Assembly: GCF_004379255.2 (NCBI RefSeq)
Contig: NC_056047.1
Span: forward strand, 15,452,293-15,516,292
Source: Salvia splendens
Lineage: Eukaryota > Streptophyta > Magnoliopsida > Lamiales > Lamiaceae
Direction: 5' to 3'
Length of the DNA: 64,000 bases
The notes beneath the pieces were generated by a model. The model had not been told where the DNA came from, did not search any database, and saw nothing but the letters and a program-made list of their open reading frames with translations. Of this stretch, positions 42,601 to 54,302 are shown in pieces; the first letter of the stretch is position 1; each line of letters begins with the position of its first letter. The position numbers and the translations under genes are program-made.

Positions 42601-44911
42601 AACCTTTCTTTGGCCAGAAGCCGTGGCAACCTCCATCTATCTCATAAACCGATTGCCCACAAAAATCCTCAACAAAAAAACACCACTTGATATCCTCTCC
42701 CAACAAGCCAAAATACCCGAATCCCATAGCATGTTTCCTAAAGTGTTCGGATGTACAGTCTATGTCCATATTCCCAAACATGAAAGAATAAAGTTTTCCC
42801 CGTGTGCTACTAAATGCGTTTTTGTGGGGTACGGAATAAACCAGAAGGGCTATAGGTGCTTTGACCCGAGCACTAAGAAGATCATCACCACTATAAATTG
42901 TACCTTCTTGGAAACCGAGTTCTTCTACCCTCACCACCTTAGCAGTCAGGGGGAGCAAAATCCTGAAACTAATCATGGGGACTGTCTAAGTTGGTTTGTG
43001 TCACCTCCAAGTCCTTCAATTGCGGAACCACCAGAGACTATAGCGGTCGCTGCCGCCGAGCACGCCCTCCCACCAGAGTCTCCTCAACCACCTCAAGATC
43101 AACCTCAACTGATATCTCAGGTATCTCCTATACCAATGTCTGAAGAGGATACTGTAGTTGATACTAACACTGCAGAGGAAGAAGAAGAGAATAATACCGT
43201 TGATAGTGACACTAGGAGATATGTTCTTCCCAATCGGAGTACTCGTGGCATACCTCCAAAACGATACTCCCCCGAGAAGATCGGTACAAAGAGCAGATAT
43301 GGAGTTGCAAATTTTGTGCAAGGAAATTTGAGCAAGATGGCACGTGCGTTTGAAGCGGCACTATATGAGGAAGAAGAAATTCCCCAGACTGCCGAGGAAG
43401 CAATGAGATACAAACACTGGAGAGAGGCCATGTTTACAGGGATGAAAGCATTGATGAAAAATAACACATGGGTGAAAGGAAAACTGCCAGAAGGAGTCAA
43501 AGCTGTGGGGTGTAGATGGGTGTTTACTATCAAGCGAAGACCAGATGGCTCAGTCGAGAGATATAAGGCACGACTTGTAGCGAAGGGATACACTCAAACA
43601 TACGGAGTTGATTACACTGAGACTTTTTCACCAGTAGCAAAGATCAACACAGTTAGGGTACTATTCTCGATCGCAGCCAACAGAGACTGGCCACTTCACC
43701 AGTTCGACGTGACGAATGCCTTTCTGCATGGTGAATTGCCTAAACCAATCTTCATGGTTCCTCCCCCGGGATTCGGAAATGAGTTTCAGTCTGGAGAAGT
43801 GTACAAACTCCAGAAGACATTGTATGGACTTAAACAGTCCCCAAGTGCCTGGTTTAGTCGATTCACTGAAGTGATGAAGAAATACGACTACAAGCAGAGC
43901 AACTCAGATCACACACTGTTCATAAAAAAGAAGAATGGGAAAATCACGTGTCTTATCGTCTATGTTGACGACATGATCATTACAGGGGACGATGAAGAAG
44001 AGATCGGCGAATTAAGAAAGAACTTGTTCAAAGAATTTGAGATGAAGGATCTGGGTCCTCTTAAGTATTTTTTGGGGATTGAAGTTCTGAGATCAAAAAG
44101 GGGAATCTTCATAAATCAGAGAAAGTATATCCTCGATCTTTTAGCAGAAGTAGGAATGGTAGACTGCAGACCGGCAGACACCCCAATGATACAGAATCAC
44201 GGATTACAGATAGTGGAAGGAGCAAAGCTCACAGACAGGGGGAGATATCAGCGGCTGATAGGGAAGTTCATTTACCTCTCGCATACTAGGCCTGACATAG
44301 CATATGCTGTGGGAGTAGTAAGTCAGTTCATTCACTCACCACAGGAGGATCATTGGGAAGCAGCTCTCCGTATTGTGCGATACTTGAAGGGTACCGCGGA
44401 GCATGGAGTGTTGTTTGAGAAACATGGGCACTTGGAAATCAATGGCTTCACGGATGCAGATTGGGCAGGAAACCCAAATGATAGAAAATCCACGGCAAGA
44501 TACTTTACGTTGGTAGGAGGAAATCTTGTCACTTGGAGGAGCAAGAAGCAAAAGGTAGTTGCACTCTCAAGTGCAGAAGCTGAATTCCGTGGAATCAAAA
44601 GTGGCCTTACTGAGATACTGTGGCTAAGGAAGCTCATGACAGAACTTGATCTATATGTACCAAAACCATGTAGACTGTTCTGCGACAACAAAGCTGCAAT
44701 TAGCATCTCTGAAAATCCAGTTCAACACGATAGGACTAAGCATGTGGAAGTCGATAGACACTTCATCAAGGAGAAAATTGAAGCCCAGATTGTTGAGTTT
44801 CCATATGTAAAGTCGGAAGATCAGTTGGCCGACATTCTAACCAAGGCAGTAAGCTCCAAATCGTTCAAGGAAGTATTAAGCAAGTTGAGTATCGGAAACC
44901 CTGTTACTTAA
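42461..44911 (+). CDS. Element E integrase C-terminus, reverse transcriptase and RNase H
   Basis: An unbroken frame of 816 codons. It begins inside integrase (MSEFFRKKGLLHQTSCAYTP, with the catalytic Glu), continues through the GYGINQKGYRCFDP segment and an acidic linker, then RVT_2 (VGCRWVFTIKRRPDGSVE, QFDVTNAFLHGELPKPIF, LYGLKQSPSAW, IVYVDDMIITGDDEEE) and RNase H (GFTDADWAGNPNDRKSTARY, LSSAEAEFRGI, LFCDNKAAI), ending at GNPVT just before the purine tract. With protease and integrase destroyed the element cannot complete its cycle, but the RT/RNase H domains look intact and could act in trans only if expressed. Confidence 0.92.
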   Translation: MSEFFRKKGLLHQTSCAYTPEQNGVAERKNRTILEVTRAIMIDSKVPTFLWPEAVATSIYLINRLPTKILNKKTPLDILSQQAKIPESHSMFPKVFGCTVYVHIPKHERIKFSPCATKCVFVGYGINQKGYRCFDPSTKKIITTINCTFLETEFFYPHHLSSQGEQNPETNHGDCLSWFVSPPSPSIAEPPETIAVAAAEHALPPESPQPPQDQPQLISQVSPIPMSEEDTVVDTNTAEEEEENNTVDSDTRRYVLPNRSTRGIPPKRYSPEKIGTKSRYGVANFVQGNLSKMARAFEAALYEEEEIPQTAEEAMRYKHWREAMFTGMKALMKNNTWVKGKLPEGVKAVGCRWVFTIKRRPDGSVERYKARLVAKGYTQTYGVDYTETFSPVAKINTVRVLFSIAANRDWPLHQFDVTNAFLHGELPKPIFMVPPPGFGNEFQSGEVYKLQKTLYGLKQSPSAWFSRFTEVMKKYDYKQSNSDHTLFIKKKNGKITCLIVYVDDMIITGDDEEEIGELRKNLFKEFEMKDLGPLKYFLGIEVLRSKRGIFINQRKYILDLLAEVGMVDCRPADTPMIQNHGLQIVEGAKLTDRGRYQRLIGKFIYLSHTRPDIAYAVGVVSQFIHSPQEDHWEAALRIVRYLKGTAEHGVLFEKHGHLEINGFTDADWAGNPNDRKSTARYFTLVGGNLVTWRSKKQKVVALSSAEAEFRGIKSGLTEILWLRKLMTELDLYVPKPCRLFCDNKAAISISENPVQHDRTKHVEVDRHFIKEKIEAQIVEFPYVKSEDQLADILTKAVSSKSFKEVLSKLSIGNPVT

Positions 44912-44923
44912 CTTGAGGGGGAG

Positions 44924-45121
44924 TGTTGGAAAGAAATCACACAATTAAGGTGATTGATTCTTAATTGATTACATACCTTAACTATAATAGAATCACATAA
45001 TTAAGGTGATTGATATCGTTTACCATATGTAGCATTAGTCTTGTCTATAAAGGTTGTAACCCTAACACATATTCAAGTAAGCAATAAAATTACCCTCTTC
45101 CGATCCTTAATTGTTTCTTCA
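44924..45121 (+). repeat. Element E 3' LTR
   Basis: 198 bp, TGTTGGAAAG...TTTCTTCA, with a TCTATAAAGG TATA-like word. Confidence 0.9.
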
Positions 45122-45126
45122 CAGAT

Positions 45127-45544
45127 AAATATGAGACATTACGATTGTATATGTATCCGGACACAGGACACTATAGACCAAACTCAACTAAAATTTATCA
45201 ACTTCAATTAATGTTTTACTTTGTTCTCAACCTGTTGTCGCATGTGTATGTTCTCACAGGCAGGCATCTATAATTTAATTCGGCGCATGATTTTACAAAT
45301 TAAATTGAAAATTTTTAATCATCGTTCTTTAGGTAATCATCATATTATTTCTTTTAGGATACAACATACACATTATATCATGAATTATAAAAAAGGAATC
45401 GTTCTATAACTAAAACTAGTGCGAACTTATTCACATAAAATAAATTTATAATTCAGACAGAAATTGAACCATTGATCTTTAAATCAAAGAGAGTAAAGCA
45501 AAAGCTTTGGTTAGATAGAAGCCACAAGATTATGAAAAGGGCAT
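45127..45544. other. Intergenic, one SINE-like stretch, no gene
   Basis: Mostly AT-rich. On the minus strand near 45540-45450 a sequence with CAATGGTTCAATTTCTG resembles a tRNA B box with flanking SINE-like context; it is weak and incomplete. Confidence 0.35.
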
Positions 45545-47592
45545 TGTAAGAGCGTCCACCGGCTCGGAGGTGGCTCGGCCGCGGCTCCCTATTGTTGGAG
45601 CCACTCGGAGGCACGGCGGAGGGGAAGCCCATGGGAGAGCCACATAGCCGGCCCGACCGGGGCCCTTGGGCGCGAGGCGCGGCCCCCTATTGCAGTGGCC
45701 GAGAGCCGCGGCCCCTCACCACTTTCCAATTTATTTTATTTATTTATTTTTTAATAATTTTCAAAAATTGTTTATATATATTCATTCTACCCATTTTTCA
45801 CTTCTCACACATTTTTACACCCTAATTTTCATTCTCTACAATTTTTATAGTCTCAAAAATGCAAGGTGGAGATGATGATTCCCCCGGCTATGGAGACTCG
45901 GGATACGGCAACTTTCCATCTTCCCAACCGTGGAGATCGAGTCCCACCCCCCTCCAAACCAGATGTGGAGTCCGCAACTGCCGCCGCCGTGGAAACAGAC
46001 ACCCCAATATCGGGGTCAGTCCTCCTCTCATCAGCAGAGGAACGTGGGTCCTCCCCAATCGGGGTTCGGCGACTACCGGCCCAATATGGAAGCGACCAAC
46101 ACCCCTTCTCAGCAATTCCAATCCACACATTTCCAATCCTCCCAATTTCAATACAACTAATCTCCTTTGTCTGAATCTGATAGATTCACATGGGAACAGT
46201 TGATGGAGACACCAGAGACCCCGACGTCCGGTCGTGTGGAGAGGGGGAGAGGAGGCGGCGGCAGGGGGGAGGCGAAACAGCAGCAATGGGCGAGGCGCCG
46301 GCCGCGACGGAGAGCAGGGCAGCGGCGGTGGTGGCAGGTGAGGCGGTGGTGACAGCGGGGCCGACGACAGCGGGGGAGGCGGGGTCGAGGGCAGTGGCGG
46401 TGGAGGTGGCGATGGCGGTCGACGGGGGACGTACTACAACACGGATGAGTCTGTTGCTATTGCCAGGGCCTGGGACGCGATCACGACGAATGCCACAGTT
46501 GGTACGGATCAGACATACGTTTGCTTCTGGAAGGGCGTCCTAACGGTGTACAACGTATTCAAACCACCAGGCACCGTCGAGCGTACACATGGCCAAATCC
46601 GGAAGAAGTTCGGCAGGATCACTAGAACCCTCAAGAGGCTCACTGGCATATACGACAACCAAGTCCGCTCTGCAGAGAGCGGCAGCAGCGAAGCCGACAT
46701 ACAAGCGTTGTCGTGTCAGTTGTCCAATACTGAAGGATGACCCAAGTTTGGCTACTGGGAGGAATTCCTCGTTCTGCGGGACTCACCAAAATTCAGGGCC
46801 ATCTGCGAGGAAGAGCGTGCTCCTGGTGCGACGCGGACAAGACTCGGCAACTACAACAGTAGTAGCGGCTCACGTGCCTTCGACCTGCACGACGATGTTT
46901 CGGAGGAGCCCCCTCGTCAATCTCCATGCGCCCATGTCCACAGGGCCAGCATGCCGCAATCCGGGAAGCTAGAACCGCCTCCCAAGTCTCTGCTGCGAGA
47001 GCGTCTACATTGCGCCCAACGCCGACACCGACCGCGGCGTTGGCCCATACCCTAGAGGTGCAGGTGATGAAGCAACTTCAGGAGAACTTGTCCTTGTACG
47101 AGAAGTCGATCGACCCGGTCACCAAGGGGATGTACTGCGACCATACTGAGACTGAGGTCGAAGTTGGGGTGGCGCGAAAGGTCGGAGGCGGGAGCCGTGG
47201 GAGGCAGTGGGGGCGGCGGCAATGAAGGTGGTGAAGAAGAAGTGCTGGACTCTGATGGCGCCACCGAGTAGGCGGCGGTGGCGTCATTTTTTTAGTGTTT
47301 TTATAAAATTTTCGTTGTATAATTTTCCCCTATTTATAATACAACGAAGATTTGGTTTGAATTTTTTTTTTTAAATTATCCAATTTTTTTAATTATTACA
47401 GTCCAAAATTGTTTGTTCTAGTTAAATTAAAATATACAAAAAAATAAAAAAAATCATTTATTTGTGGCTTGGGCTTGTCCACTAATGTGGTGGCCAAGTT
47501 TTTTTTTTTTGCCTGGCCAAGTTTCTTGGCCTTGACCAAGTTTTGGTGGCTTGGGCTTGGGCTTGGGCTTGAGCTCTACTATTGTGGATACC
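45545..47592 (+). mobile_element. Decayed PIF/Harbinger element carrying ORF1
   Basis: The left end GAGCGTCCACCGG after TAA and the right end, on the minus strand GGTATCCACAATAG, share the TCCAC core of Harbinger termini but are diverged. Inside is the Myb/SANT-like ORF1 typical of this superfamily. The transposase ORF is absent here. The right part (47460-47575) is rich in GGCTTGGGCTTG words. Boundaries approximate. Confidence 0.55.
45859..47240 (+). pseudogene. Harbinger ORF1, Myb/SANT-like DNA-binding protein, degenerate
   Basis: Pro/Gln-rich N-terminus (QSSSHQQRNVGPP), then after an in-frame TAA and frame changes the trihelix-like core: YYNTDESVAIARAWDAI, TDQTYVCFWKGVLTVYNVF and HGQIRKKFGRITRTLKRLTG, with Trp and Phe spacing of a SANT domain. 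After a TGA come PKFGYWEEFLVLRDSPKFR and, in another frame, a C-terminal coiled region (HTLEVQVMKQLQENLSLYEK). In active elements this protein binds the termini with the transposase. Multiple frame changes and stops make this a fossil. Confidence 0.8.
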
Positions 47593-47599
47593 ATAATAT

Positions 47600-47961
47600 A
47601 CTCCATCGGCACTATTAAATGTGTCAAAATATTTCTTTATTTAGACGGTGCTAGTATATTTTTACTACTTTTAAGACGTGGCCTCTATAATTATGAATTC
47701 ATTCTATTCACAATTATTAGGTCTTTAGCAGTAGTTCCCTTAAAAATTCACATTTCCTCAATTTTCCCTATCACATCAGCATTTCAAATTCCAATCCCAA
47801 CTATTGCATCAACCCCAAACTGCCCCAACATATTTCCCCATTTTAATCTTTTTTTTAAGGGGTAATGAAAAATGAAATGAGAAGTAGGGTATTTATGGAG
47901 TAGAAAGCCTGAGTAATTAAAAAAAATCAAATCTAGTGGGTGGAAACCGCGGTGGAGCGAC
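47600..47961. other. Intergenic, no gene
   Basis: A 104-codon frame at 47551-47865 lacks coding character. A CCCTATCACATCAGCATTTC stretch looks like the edge of an old MITE but has no partner I could find. Confidence 0.4.
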
Positions 47962-48059
47962 CCCGCAACCCGTGGCGGAGCCAGGAGCCAAAATCAAATC
48001 CTGGCGGAGCCAGGATTTCATTCCTGGGGAGCCCAAATTACTATTATTAAAATTTATTA

Positions 48060-48317
48060 TTCCCTCCGTTTTATAATAGCGGATGCATTTCTTTTCGGCA
48101 CGAAGATTAAAAAAGTGTGTAATATGTTAAATAAAAAAGGTAGGAAGAAATGTGTTTACTTTAAATAAAGTAGGGAAGAAGAAAAAGTAGAGAGAATAAA
48201 GTAAGAGAAAAGAGAAAAATTAGTGAGAAGAAATGTGTTGACTTTTAATAAAAACGGAAATGACTCCACTACTATGAAACATAGGAAAATGACTTAACTG
48301 CTATGGAACAGGGGGAG
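48060..48317. mobile_element. Stowaway MITE nested in the hAT element
   Basis: 258 bp flanked by TA (48058-48059 and 48318-48319). The left end TTCCCTCCGTTTTATAATAG and the right end (minus) CTCCCCCTGTTCCATAGCAG fit the CTCCCTCCGT consensus with mutations. Confidence 0.75.
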
Positions 48318-48784
48318 TAATTGTTTTCAGTGTCAATGACGTGGAAAGAGATAGATAATGCGATAAATAATTAGAGGATTAGAAATTAGAGATATAATGA
48401 CAATGTTAATGTCGACGTCAAAATACTTAAAAACAATATTTTTTTATTATAAAAAGCATAATATTGAAATTAATTTTACTAATTTATATTTTTATGTATT
48501 TACGGAATCATAGAGCATATCATTATAATTATGTGTTTATAAAGAACATATCATTGAAATTGATTTTAAATAATATTATATTACATTTTTTTATTTATTT
48601 ATAGAACTAAAGAAATAGTCTTCAGTCCTAAATTATGAAAATTATTTTTTATACTAAATAAAAAAATAAAACTGTTTACATAAAATTGTTAGTTTCTACG
48701 TATAATAGAAAATTAACAAAATTACTAAGAAAATCTAAAAACCTCAAGAATCCAAGAGAAACAGGAAGTTAAGAAAACAATATA

Positions 48785-48846
48785 GGGAGAGGGGAATCGA
48801 TCCCAGAAAGGCCTGTCTAAAAACTGCCGTGAAACCCAACTCAGCT
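48785..48846 (-). other. tRNA-like stretch
   Basis: On the minus strand GCCTAGCTGAGTTGGG resembles an A box and TGGGATCGATTCCC a B box/T arm, about 45 bases apart. It cannot form a full cloverleaf that I can see. Likely the head of an old SINE inside the hAT element. Confidence 0.3.
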
Positions 48847-48959
48847 AGGCATATACATATTCACCCTATTATAAATATAATATATATAGGAAATATTCGA
48901 ATGGCTGAGGGGCCCAAGGGCCCCTCTGGCCCCACCGTGGCTCCGCCACTGCCCGCAAC

Positions 48960-49961
48960 AGCGCCGACCAACCCTTGTTCCAGACAACCGAGACCCAGCG
49001 GCTGCCGATCCTCAGGTCGGCCGCCGCGTCTAATTTTTTGGCGGTCGCTTGCAATAGTTCCAATAAACTCGCCGAGTGCAGCGGTCGATTTGTGAGTGCT
49101 CTTTTAAAACTAATATATAAAAATAAGACTCACGTTCCACTAATTTTTTATACCGAACTTTTTTGAACAAGTCAAACAATTTCTTAAAACCCGCATCAGT
49201 CCTGAGATATCATTAGGGGAATACTAGTATCGATTTATTTTATTATCTTATGAACGTCCCCTCGTAGAGAAGCTCATCTTTGGATCCTTCAAGGGTTAAG
49301 TACTATTAAGTGACGTTTGATTTTATGGACGAGGCAAGTAAAAGTCAGAGAAGGATTAGCTTATTTGCGTCATTTAGTGATTTATTAAGATTAATTAATG
49401 ATTGTGTATGATAAATTTGAAAATTATGGCTTGAATGCAAAAAGAAGAGAAAAAGGCATTTGTTTTCAATCGTGCAAAAAATTAAGATTTTCATTCTACA
49501 TAACCATCAGGATTGAATTCAATTTTACAAACATATACATGTAAACACAAGAGCTATATTATATAGGTGTGCTTTTTTAATCCGAAATCTATTATTAGAT
49601 ATGTTGCGACTGCAGTCACGCATTCCCATTGTCCAAATTAAACAAATTTTCATACACAACCAATCTTTTACTTGATCGAAATGTATAATAAAGTAATACT
49701 CTCTGTCGGTGAAATATTGTCCACATTTGCTCCATTTACCAAAAAAAACAATGTGGACAGTATTTTGCAGACGGACCGAAATGGCAAAGATCGACAACAT
49801 TTCACAGACAGAGGGCTATATAAATTTAGAAGATACTCAAAATATACACCCTTTGAAGGCTTATGTAAGTATACAACAAGCAAGCATGGTTATGAGCTTT
49901 TCAGCACTCTATATTAGCGCCTGCAGGGACTGATATATTCACAATTTTTGTGAAGCTCACA
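48960..49961. other. Intergenic, 3' flank of DDA1, no gene
   Basis: GC-richer up to about 49090 (possibly more transposon sequence), then AT-rich. Frames around 49525-49930 are short and lack coding signatures. Confidence 0.45.
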
Positions 49962-52554
49962 TTACACATTATCAGAAGCAGAAGCCCTAGGAAGCTTCGA
50001 TGCACGCTCCGGCATCGGATTATCGGAAAATGCTCTCTTTGCACTCATCTGCAACTACAAATCATGAAATAGATTAATATGTCTTGAGATTTTTCAGTTG
50101 GTATGGGGGAAACACTATGATAGGTGCTAACCTTCTCTTCGGCCTGTTGATAGAAGTGCCTCAGAAGAATGTTTTTCGCCTCTGGGACTATAACTGAGAT
50201 GTCAGAAAAGCAATTGCATGAAACTAGGTCAAGACCATCAAGGAAGATCTTTTGTGACAATCCAACTCACACAATGATTTTCACATCAGAGAAAGGGATG
50301 ATTATAGATGTGATTTAGGAAAAATGATTTACGGTTATAGGGTTTAGTTATGTTGTAGAAGCTATTTATCATTATCAATTATTGTTTGTCATTGATCAGA
50401 TTTTCACATATAATCTAATAATCCAATGTCTTTCTCTTCATTGAGATGCATATGAAGTTAATGCTCAAAACCATATTTCTAATTGAAGAGAACAGCAATT
50501 GCTAGCAGATGAGCATGTTTCATCAAACTGATAATGAGGAGCAAAGAAAAGTCAAAGGAGAATAAATTAAACGAAGAAATAGAGCTATGTTACCCTGATC
50601 AGGCGGAGAGAGGGTGCGATCATGAGTAGGATTATAGGTAACAGGTGTCATTTTCTGAAAGATAACAAGCGATATAGCATCAGGATGTGAAACAGAAAAC
50701 ATTATGTTTCTAATCAAAACTTGCCACAAACAAAAGACGAATCCATGCAGATCTTCACATATAACAACTACAAGGAAACAAATTTTCTCCCACTCCTCAT
50801 AGATCAGTATAGTTTTGAAATAAATCTAGAATCAAATTAGCTAATGAAGTAGGCAGGTCCACTAGAACTCACGCGTTTAAGATTTGGTGTTTTAGTGGAT
50901 ACCAAAAAGTACTCCGTACATTATTGTTCATTAACATAGACAACGACAAAAATGCTAAGGCCTAAGGGAGTACAACTGCACAAAGGCTTTTCATTTTGTG
51001 AAGGTAACCACTCCATAATATCCTACCTTTTATTGCTGTCAACTACTTAAAGTTTAATTGTTGCAAGCATCGTGACGTGTATCTGTTTTTCTACTTATAA
51101 TAGGCGATGCTTCGACTTCTAAAGTCATTTAATTGTTTCAAGCATCTTGACATGTATATAACTCTTAGCCCGACATGTATGGCATCACATAAGCAAACAC
51201 AAGAATCTAATAAAAGTAGGAACGGCATAAGAGTGGTGGCAAAGCACAAGGCACAATGTGTTTGCATTTACTCTCTTAATACGACAAATAGGCAACTCCG
51301 GCATTTTATAAGCAACAAAAACATCATTTATGGAGCCCAACAAGCCAGCTATTGTTTTTCTCCTTCTTGCCAACAGAATTATTTATAGAATTCCATCATT
51401 ACATTCTTTAGTTAAAAAGGGTGTAGATATCAATAAAGGTGAAGGCGTTTAACATATCAATCAAGTCTGGAGCAACCATTTGCGAGCAAATGAAGTGCAA
51501 TGCAGCAATCAGGGCTTTGTAAACTTCGTTACATCCAAAACTAGACGTGTTAATTGTACACGTGTCATTCACTTTATATAGATATGGCTACTGATACTCG
51601 TTACACAACAAAATATAGCAGTATCCCTTACAGAGCCGCAGGGAATTCAATACATAAGCATCTCCAACAAGGAGAGGTAAATAAAAGAGGTATATTATCT
51701 ATTTACCTTCTCATAAAGTGAAATATACCCATCCAAAAAATAATACATTCCAAAGGAAAAAGGTATATAGAAAGGTAAATCAATAAAATAATAGTACAAA
51801 ATGCATTAGAAAACATAAAGTGTAATACCTTCTCAAATACCTTCCCCTTAGAGAATGGTTTTTCATGAAAAGAAGGCAAATATGGTAGTTATAAGATTTT
51901 ACCTCTCCACTGATGGAGAGGTAAAGATACCTCTTCAAAATGGGAAAATGTATAATACCTTCTCAAATACCTCTCACCTTGGAGAATGTTTTTTCATGAA
52001 AAAAGGTAAATATGGTCGTTACATGATTTTACCTCTCCATTTACCTCTCCCCTTGGAGATGCTAACACCCAAAAACACAACCAACTGCTTCAAATAAACA
52101 GAGAAAATCACAGACTGGAGTTCAAACAATCCAATATTCAACAATCTAATGGCTATAAGTAAAAGGAAATGTAAAGAAGAACCTTAGCTGATTACCATTC
52201 ACTAATTATAGTTATAATTTAAAAAAAATTGAAAATCAATTCTCTTTTACCAGATAGAACAAAAACCCTATTTCGAGAAACCACAACTTAATCCATGAAT
52301 TTTTCCCACAAGTCATTAATCCTAATATCAAATCACACAAAATCCCCAACCAAACTTTCTACTTCTAACGAATGGGGTCACTTAAAAAGGCAGGATCTCG
52401 CAAGAGTTGTTCAAAGAGGGAAATGGGCGTGCAAAAATACAATAAAAAATCAAGCTTGATGGAGAAATAGACTGCATACCGATGGGTTGGAGGGATCATT
52501 GGGCTTGAACTGGCTGAAGTTGTGAGGGTCGAGAGAGGGCCAGCTTCCGAGCAT
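49962..52554 (-). CDS. DDA1: DDA1-like protein (DET1- and DDB1-associated)
   Basis: Small substrate-adaptor subunit of the COP10-DET1-DDB1 module that works with CUL4 ubiquitin ligases in light and abscisic-acid signalling (family knowledge). Four exons: 52554-52480, 50654-50594, 50193-50132 and 50048-49962, all GT-AG with matching phases, 94 residues. Exon 1 encodes [20 protein letters not shown] then PSNPS; exon 2 [20 protein letters not shown]; exon 3 [20 protein letters not shown]; exon 4 a basic tail with AKRAFSD and ending ASASDNV. The NFS-x-F and [10 protein letters not shown] motifs are the DDA1 signatures that bind DDB1. Intron 1 is long (about 1.8 kb) and holds a 405-bp Tourist MITE. 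The tail is short; a longer alternative last exon was not found. Confidence 0.9.
51658..52062. mobile_element. Tourist-type MITE, copy 1, in DDA1 intron 1
   Basis: 405 bp flanked by TAA. The ends GCATCTCCAACAAGGAGAGG and (minus) GCATCTCCAAGGGGAGAGGT are inverted repeats. The interior has an internal direct repeat (ACCTTCTCAAATACCT...TTTTTCATGAAAA occurs twice). Copy 2 at 58386-58795 is clearly the same family. Confidence 0.9.
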
Positions 52555-52912
52555 TGAATCATCAGCAGAATTATGAATGAGAATTGGAAGGAAGGGAATT
52601 AGGCAACACAATCGAGCTGATATCAACGAAACTAATTCATCCTATTTATTTTCCAAGGGTTTGGTTTGTGAAAAATGAAAATGCAGATTCCTCTAGGATT
52701 TTAACGATTTTGCTTTTATTAAGTTAATTATTAGGGCTCGTTTGATAAGCTAGTAATACATATTAAATGCATTTTTATTTTGATCATCTATATATATATA
52801 TATAGATGTATTCATTTTTTTTTATCTTTTATTCTATTGTTCTTTTTAATCTCAGTCCCACAATTTTATCATCCGAATGTTAGATTGATGCTACGTGTCA
52901 TTTAATAATGCC

Positions 52913-53027
52913 GATTTTCAGTTGAATAATGCACACCGCCTAATAATGCACCATTATAGTGTAATAATGCAGATTTTCAGTTGAATAATGCACACCGCCT
53001 AAATGCACCATTATAGTGTAATAATGC
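52913..53027. repeat. About 59-bp tandem duplication
   Basis: GATTTTCAGTTGAATAATGC through TAGTGTAATAATGCA occurs twice (52913-52971 and 52972-53027), the second copy lacking a few bases. Confidence 0.9.
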
Positions 53028-53517
53028 AGATCATCACAACCATCCAATTCAAGGATCCAAGGGCTGTGATCTGATTGAAGCTTTTGACTGAAAAACTATT
53101 CATCAAACTTGTAGATAAGTTCGTACACGTAAACCATAAACCGAATAGGCTAAATACTTCTTTTATTATTAGCTAAAATTAATCAAAATATGGATATGTT
53201 GGTCGAGTGCAGTTCTTAGATTATTATAAGATAAAGTAATGTGATTACATGATGAAACGTCTACAATACATAATGAATCAATAAGTTTATATTATGGAAT
53301 TGTTCTACTGAGGGGTGTAGAAAGATGGTTATCCGAGGAATTAAATTTACTACTAGATGAACAAAACATTATATGAGACAAATAAAACATCAATAAACAA
53401 AATAACATAAAGAGATCATTCTGTCTAACAAAATATTCATTGCGACGTTAGATAAGTTCATCCTCAAACTATAAAAACATAGCCAAAAAACTTCATCTTT
53501 GCTTAAATCATATTCAT

Positions 53518-53832
53518 CTAAACTAAAAAAGGGTTCATATATATAAAGAAGTTCAAAAACTGAGTCATTACATCAAGACACAAAGACATAAGGGACCTTG
53601 AACTACTTTTTTTCTGCTTTGCCTTAATCTTTTTGGAATTCCTTGCATCATGATTACCAATCTCGTTGTGGAGCTGATTCTTGGGCAATTTTTCAACAAC
53701 CTTAAACATGATGTGCCACATGCACCATCTATGTCTTGTATCAACGAGAACACTTTCAGCATCCACCTCCATTCCCAAAACCTGATCAGTAATCATCAAT
53801 TTGGGAGCAGCGCCCATGATTTTTAATAACAT
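53518..53832 (-). pseudogene. FAR1/FRS (MULE) transposase core fragment
   Basis: Encodes GAAPKLMITDQVLGMEVDAE and DTRHRWCMWHIMFKVVEKLP, matching the MULE transposase core of FAR1-related proteins (TDQ with a catalytic Asp, then RHRWCMWHI). The rest is missing on both sides; the frame then turns into Lys/Ser-rich sequence. Confidence 0.75.
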
Positions 53833-54024
53833 AAAATAGCTTAGCTTACTTCAAAAGTTTCATACAAACAACATATTAGTTCATTCCGAATGTTAAACAT
53901 TTCACAGCTACGACCATCGGATCAGAAATCCATACATTATTCACTAAAAGATTATTCAAAAATAATACAAAACAAGATATGATACAGAGATTTTGCATAC
54001 AAAAAAACACTTCATACTAAACTA

Positions 54025-54224
54025 CAAATAGTTCATTCAAACAAAAATAAAGTTCATTCAGTACGACCAATACTTCACTGATACGATCAAAAGAATAAAT
54101 CAATACATCAATCACTAAAATTGACAAATAGTTCATTCCAACAATAAAACAGTTCATTCAGTATGACCAATATTTCACTAATACGATCAAAAGAATAAAT
54201 AAATACATCAATCACTAAAATAAT
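54025..54224. repeat. 100-bp tandem duplication
   Basis: Two units starting CAAATAGTTCATTC at 54025 and 54125 share AACGATCAAAAG-like words (ATACGATCAAAAGAATAAAT) and differ at about ten positions. Confidence 0.85.
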
Positions 54225-54302
54225 CAGTCAAATATCGATATAACTTACCTGGACTGGATCGCCTTCTTCATCATCGGATGATTCAGAATCGATTTAAAAA
54301 AG

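Larger units (their letters stand above)
39953..45121 (+). mobile_element. Ty1/copia retrotransposon E, full length but broken
   Basis: 5169 bp flanked by CAGAT (39948-39952 and 45122-45126). LTRs are 39953-40159 (207 bp) and 44924-45121 (198 bp). It has a primer site at 40160-40171 and a purine tract ACTTGAGGGGGAG at 44911-44923. Its proteins are closely related to those of element D, so D and E are one lineage with different LTRs. LTR differences (a tandem duplication of TGTAGCATTAGTCTTGTCTA in the 5' copy, several substitutions and indels) make it older than D. Confidence 0.95.
47970..48951. mobile_element. Non-autonomous hAT element (CAGTGGCGGAGCC type)
   Basis: Termini are CCGTGGCGGAGCCAGGA (left) and, on the minus strand, CAGTGGCGGAGCCACGG. 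They are flanked by the 8-bp duplication CCCGCAAC (47962-47969 and 48952-48959), the hAT size. 982 bp, no ORF, interrupted by a Stowaway MITE at 48060-48317. Confidence 0.85.

Noticed and set aside
48785..48846. A functional tRNA gene
   Set aside because: A- and B-box words are present but acceptor and anticodon arms do not pair; kept only as a SINE-like note.
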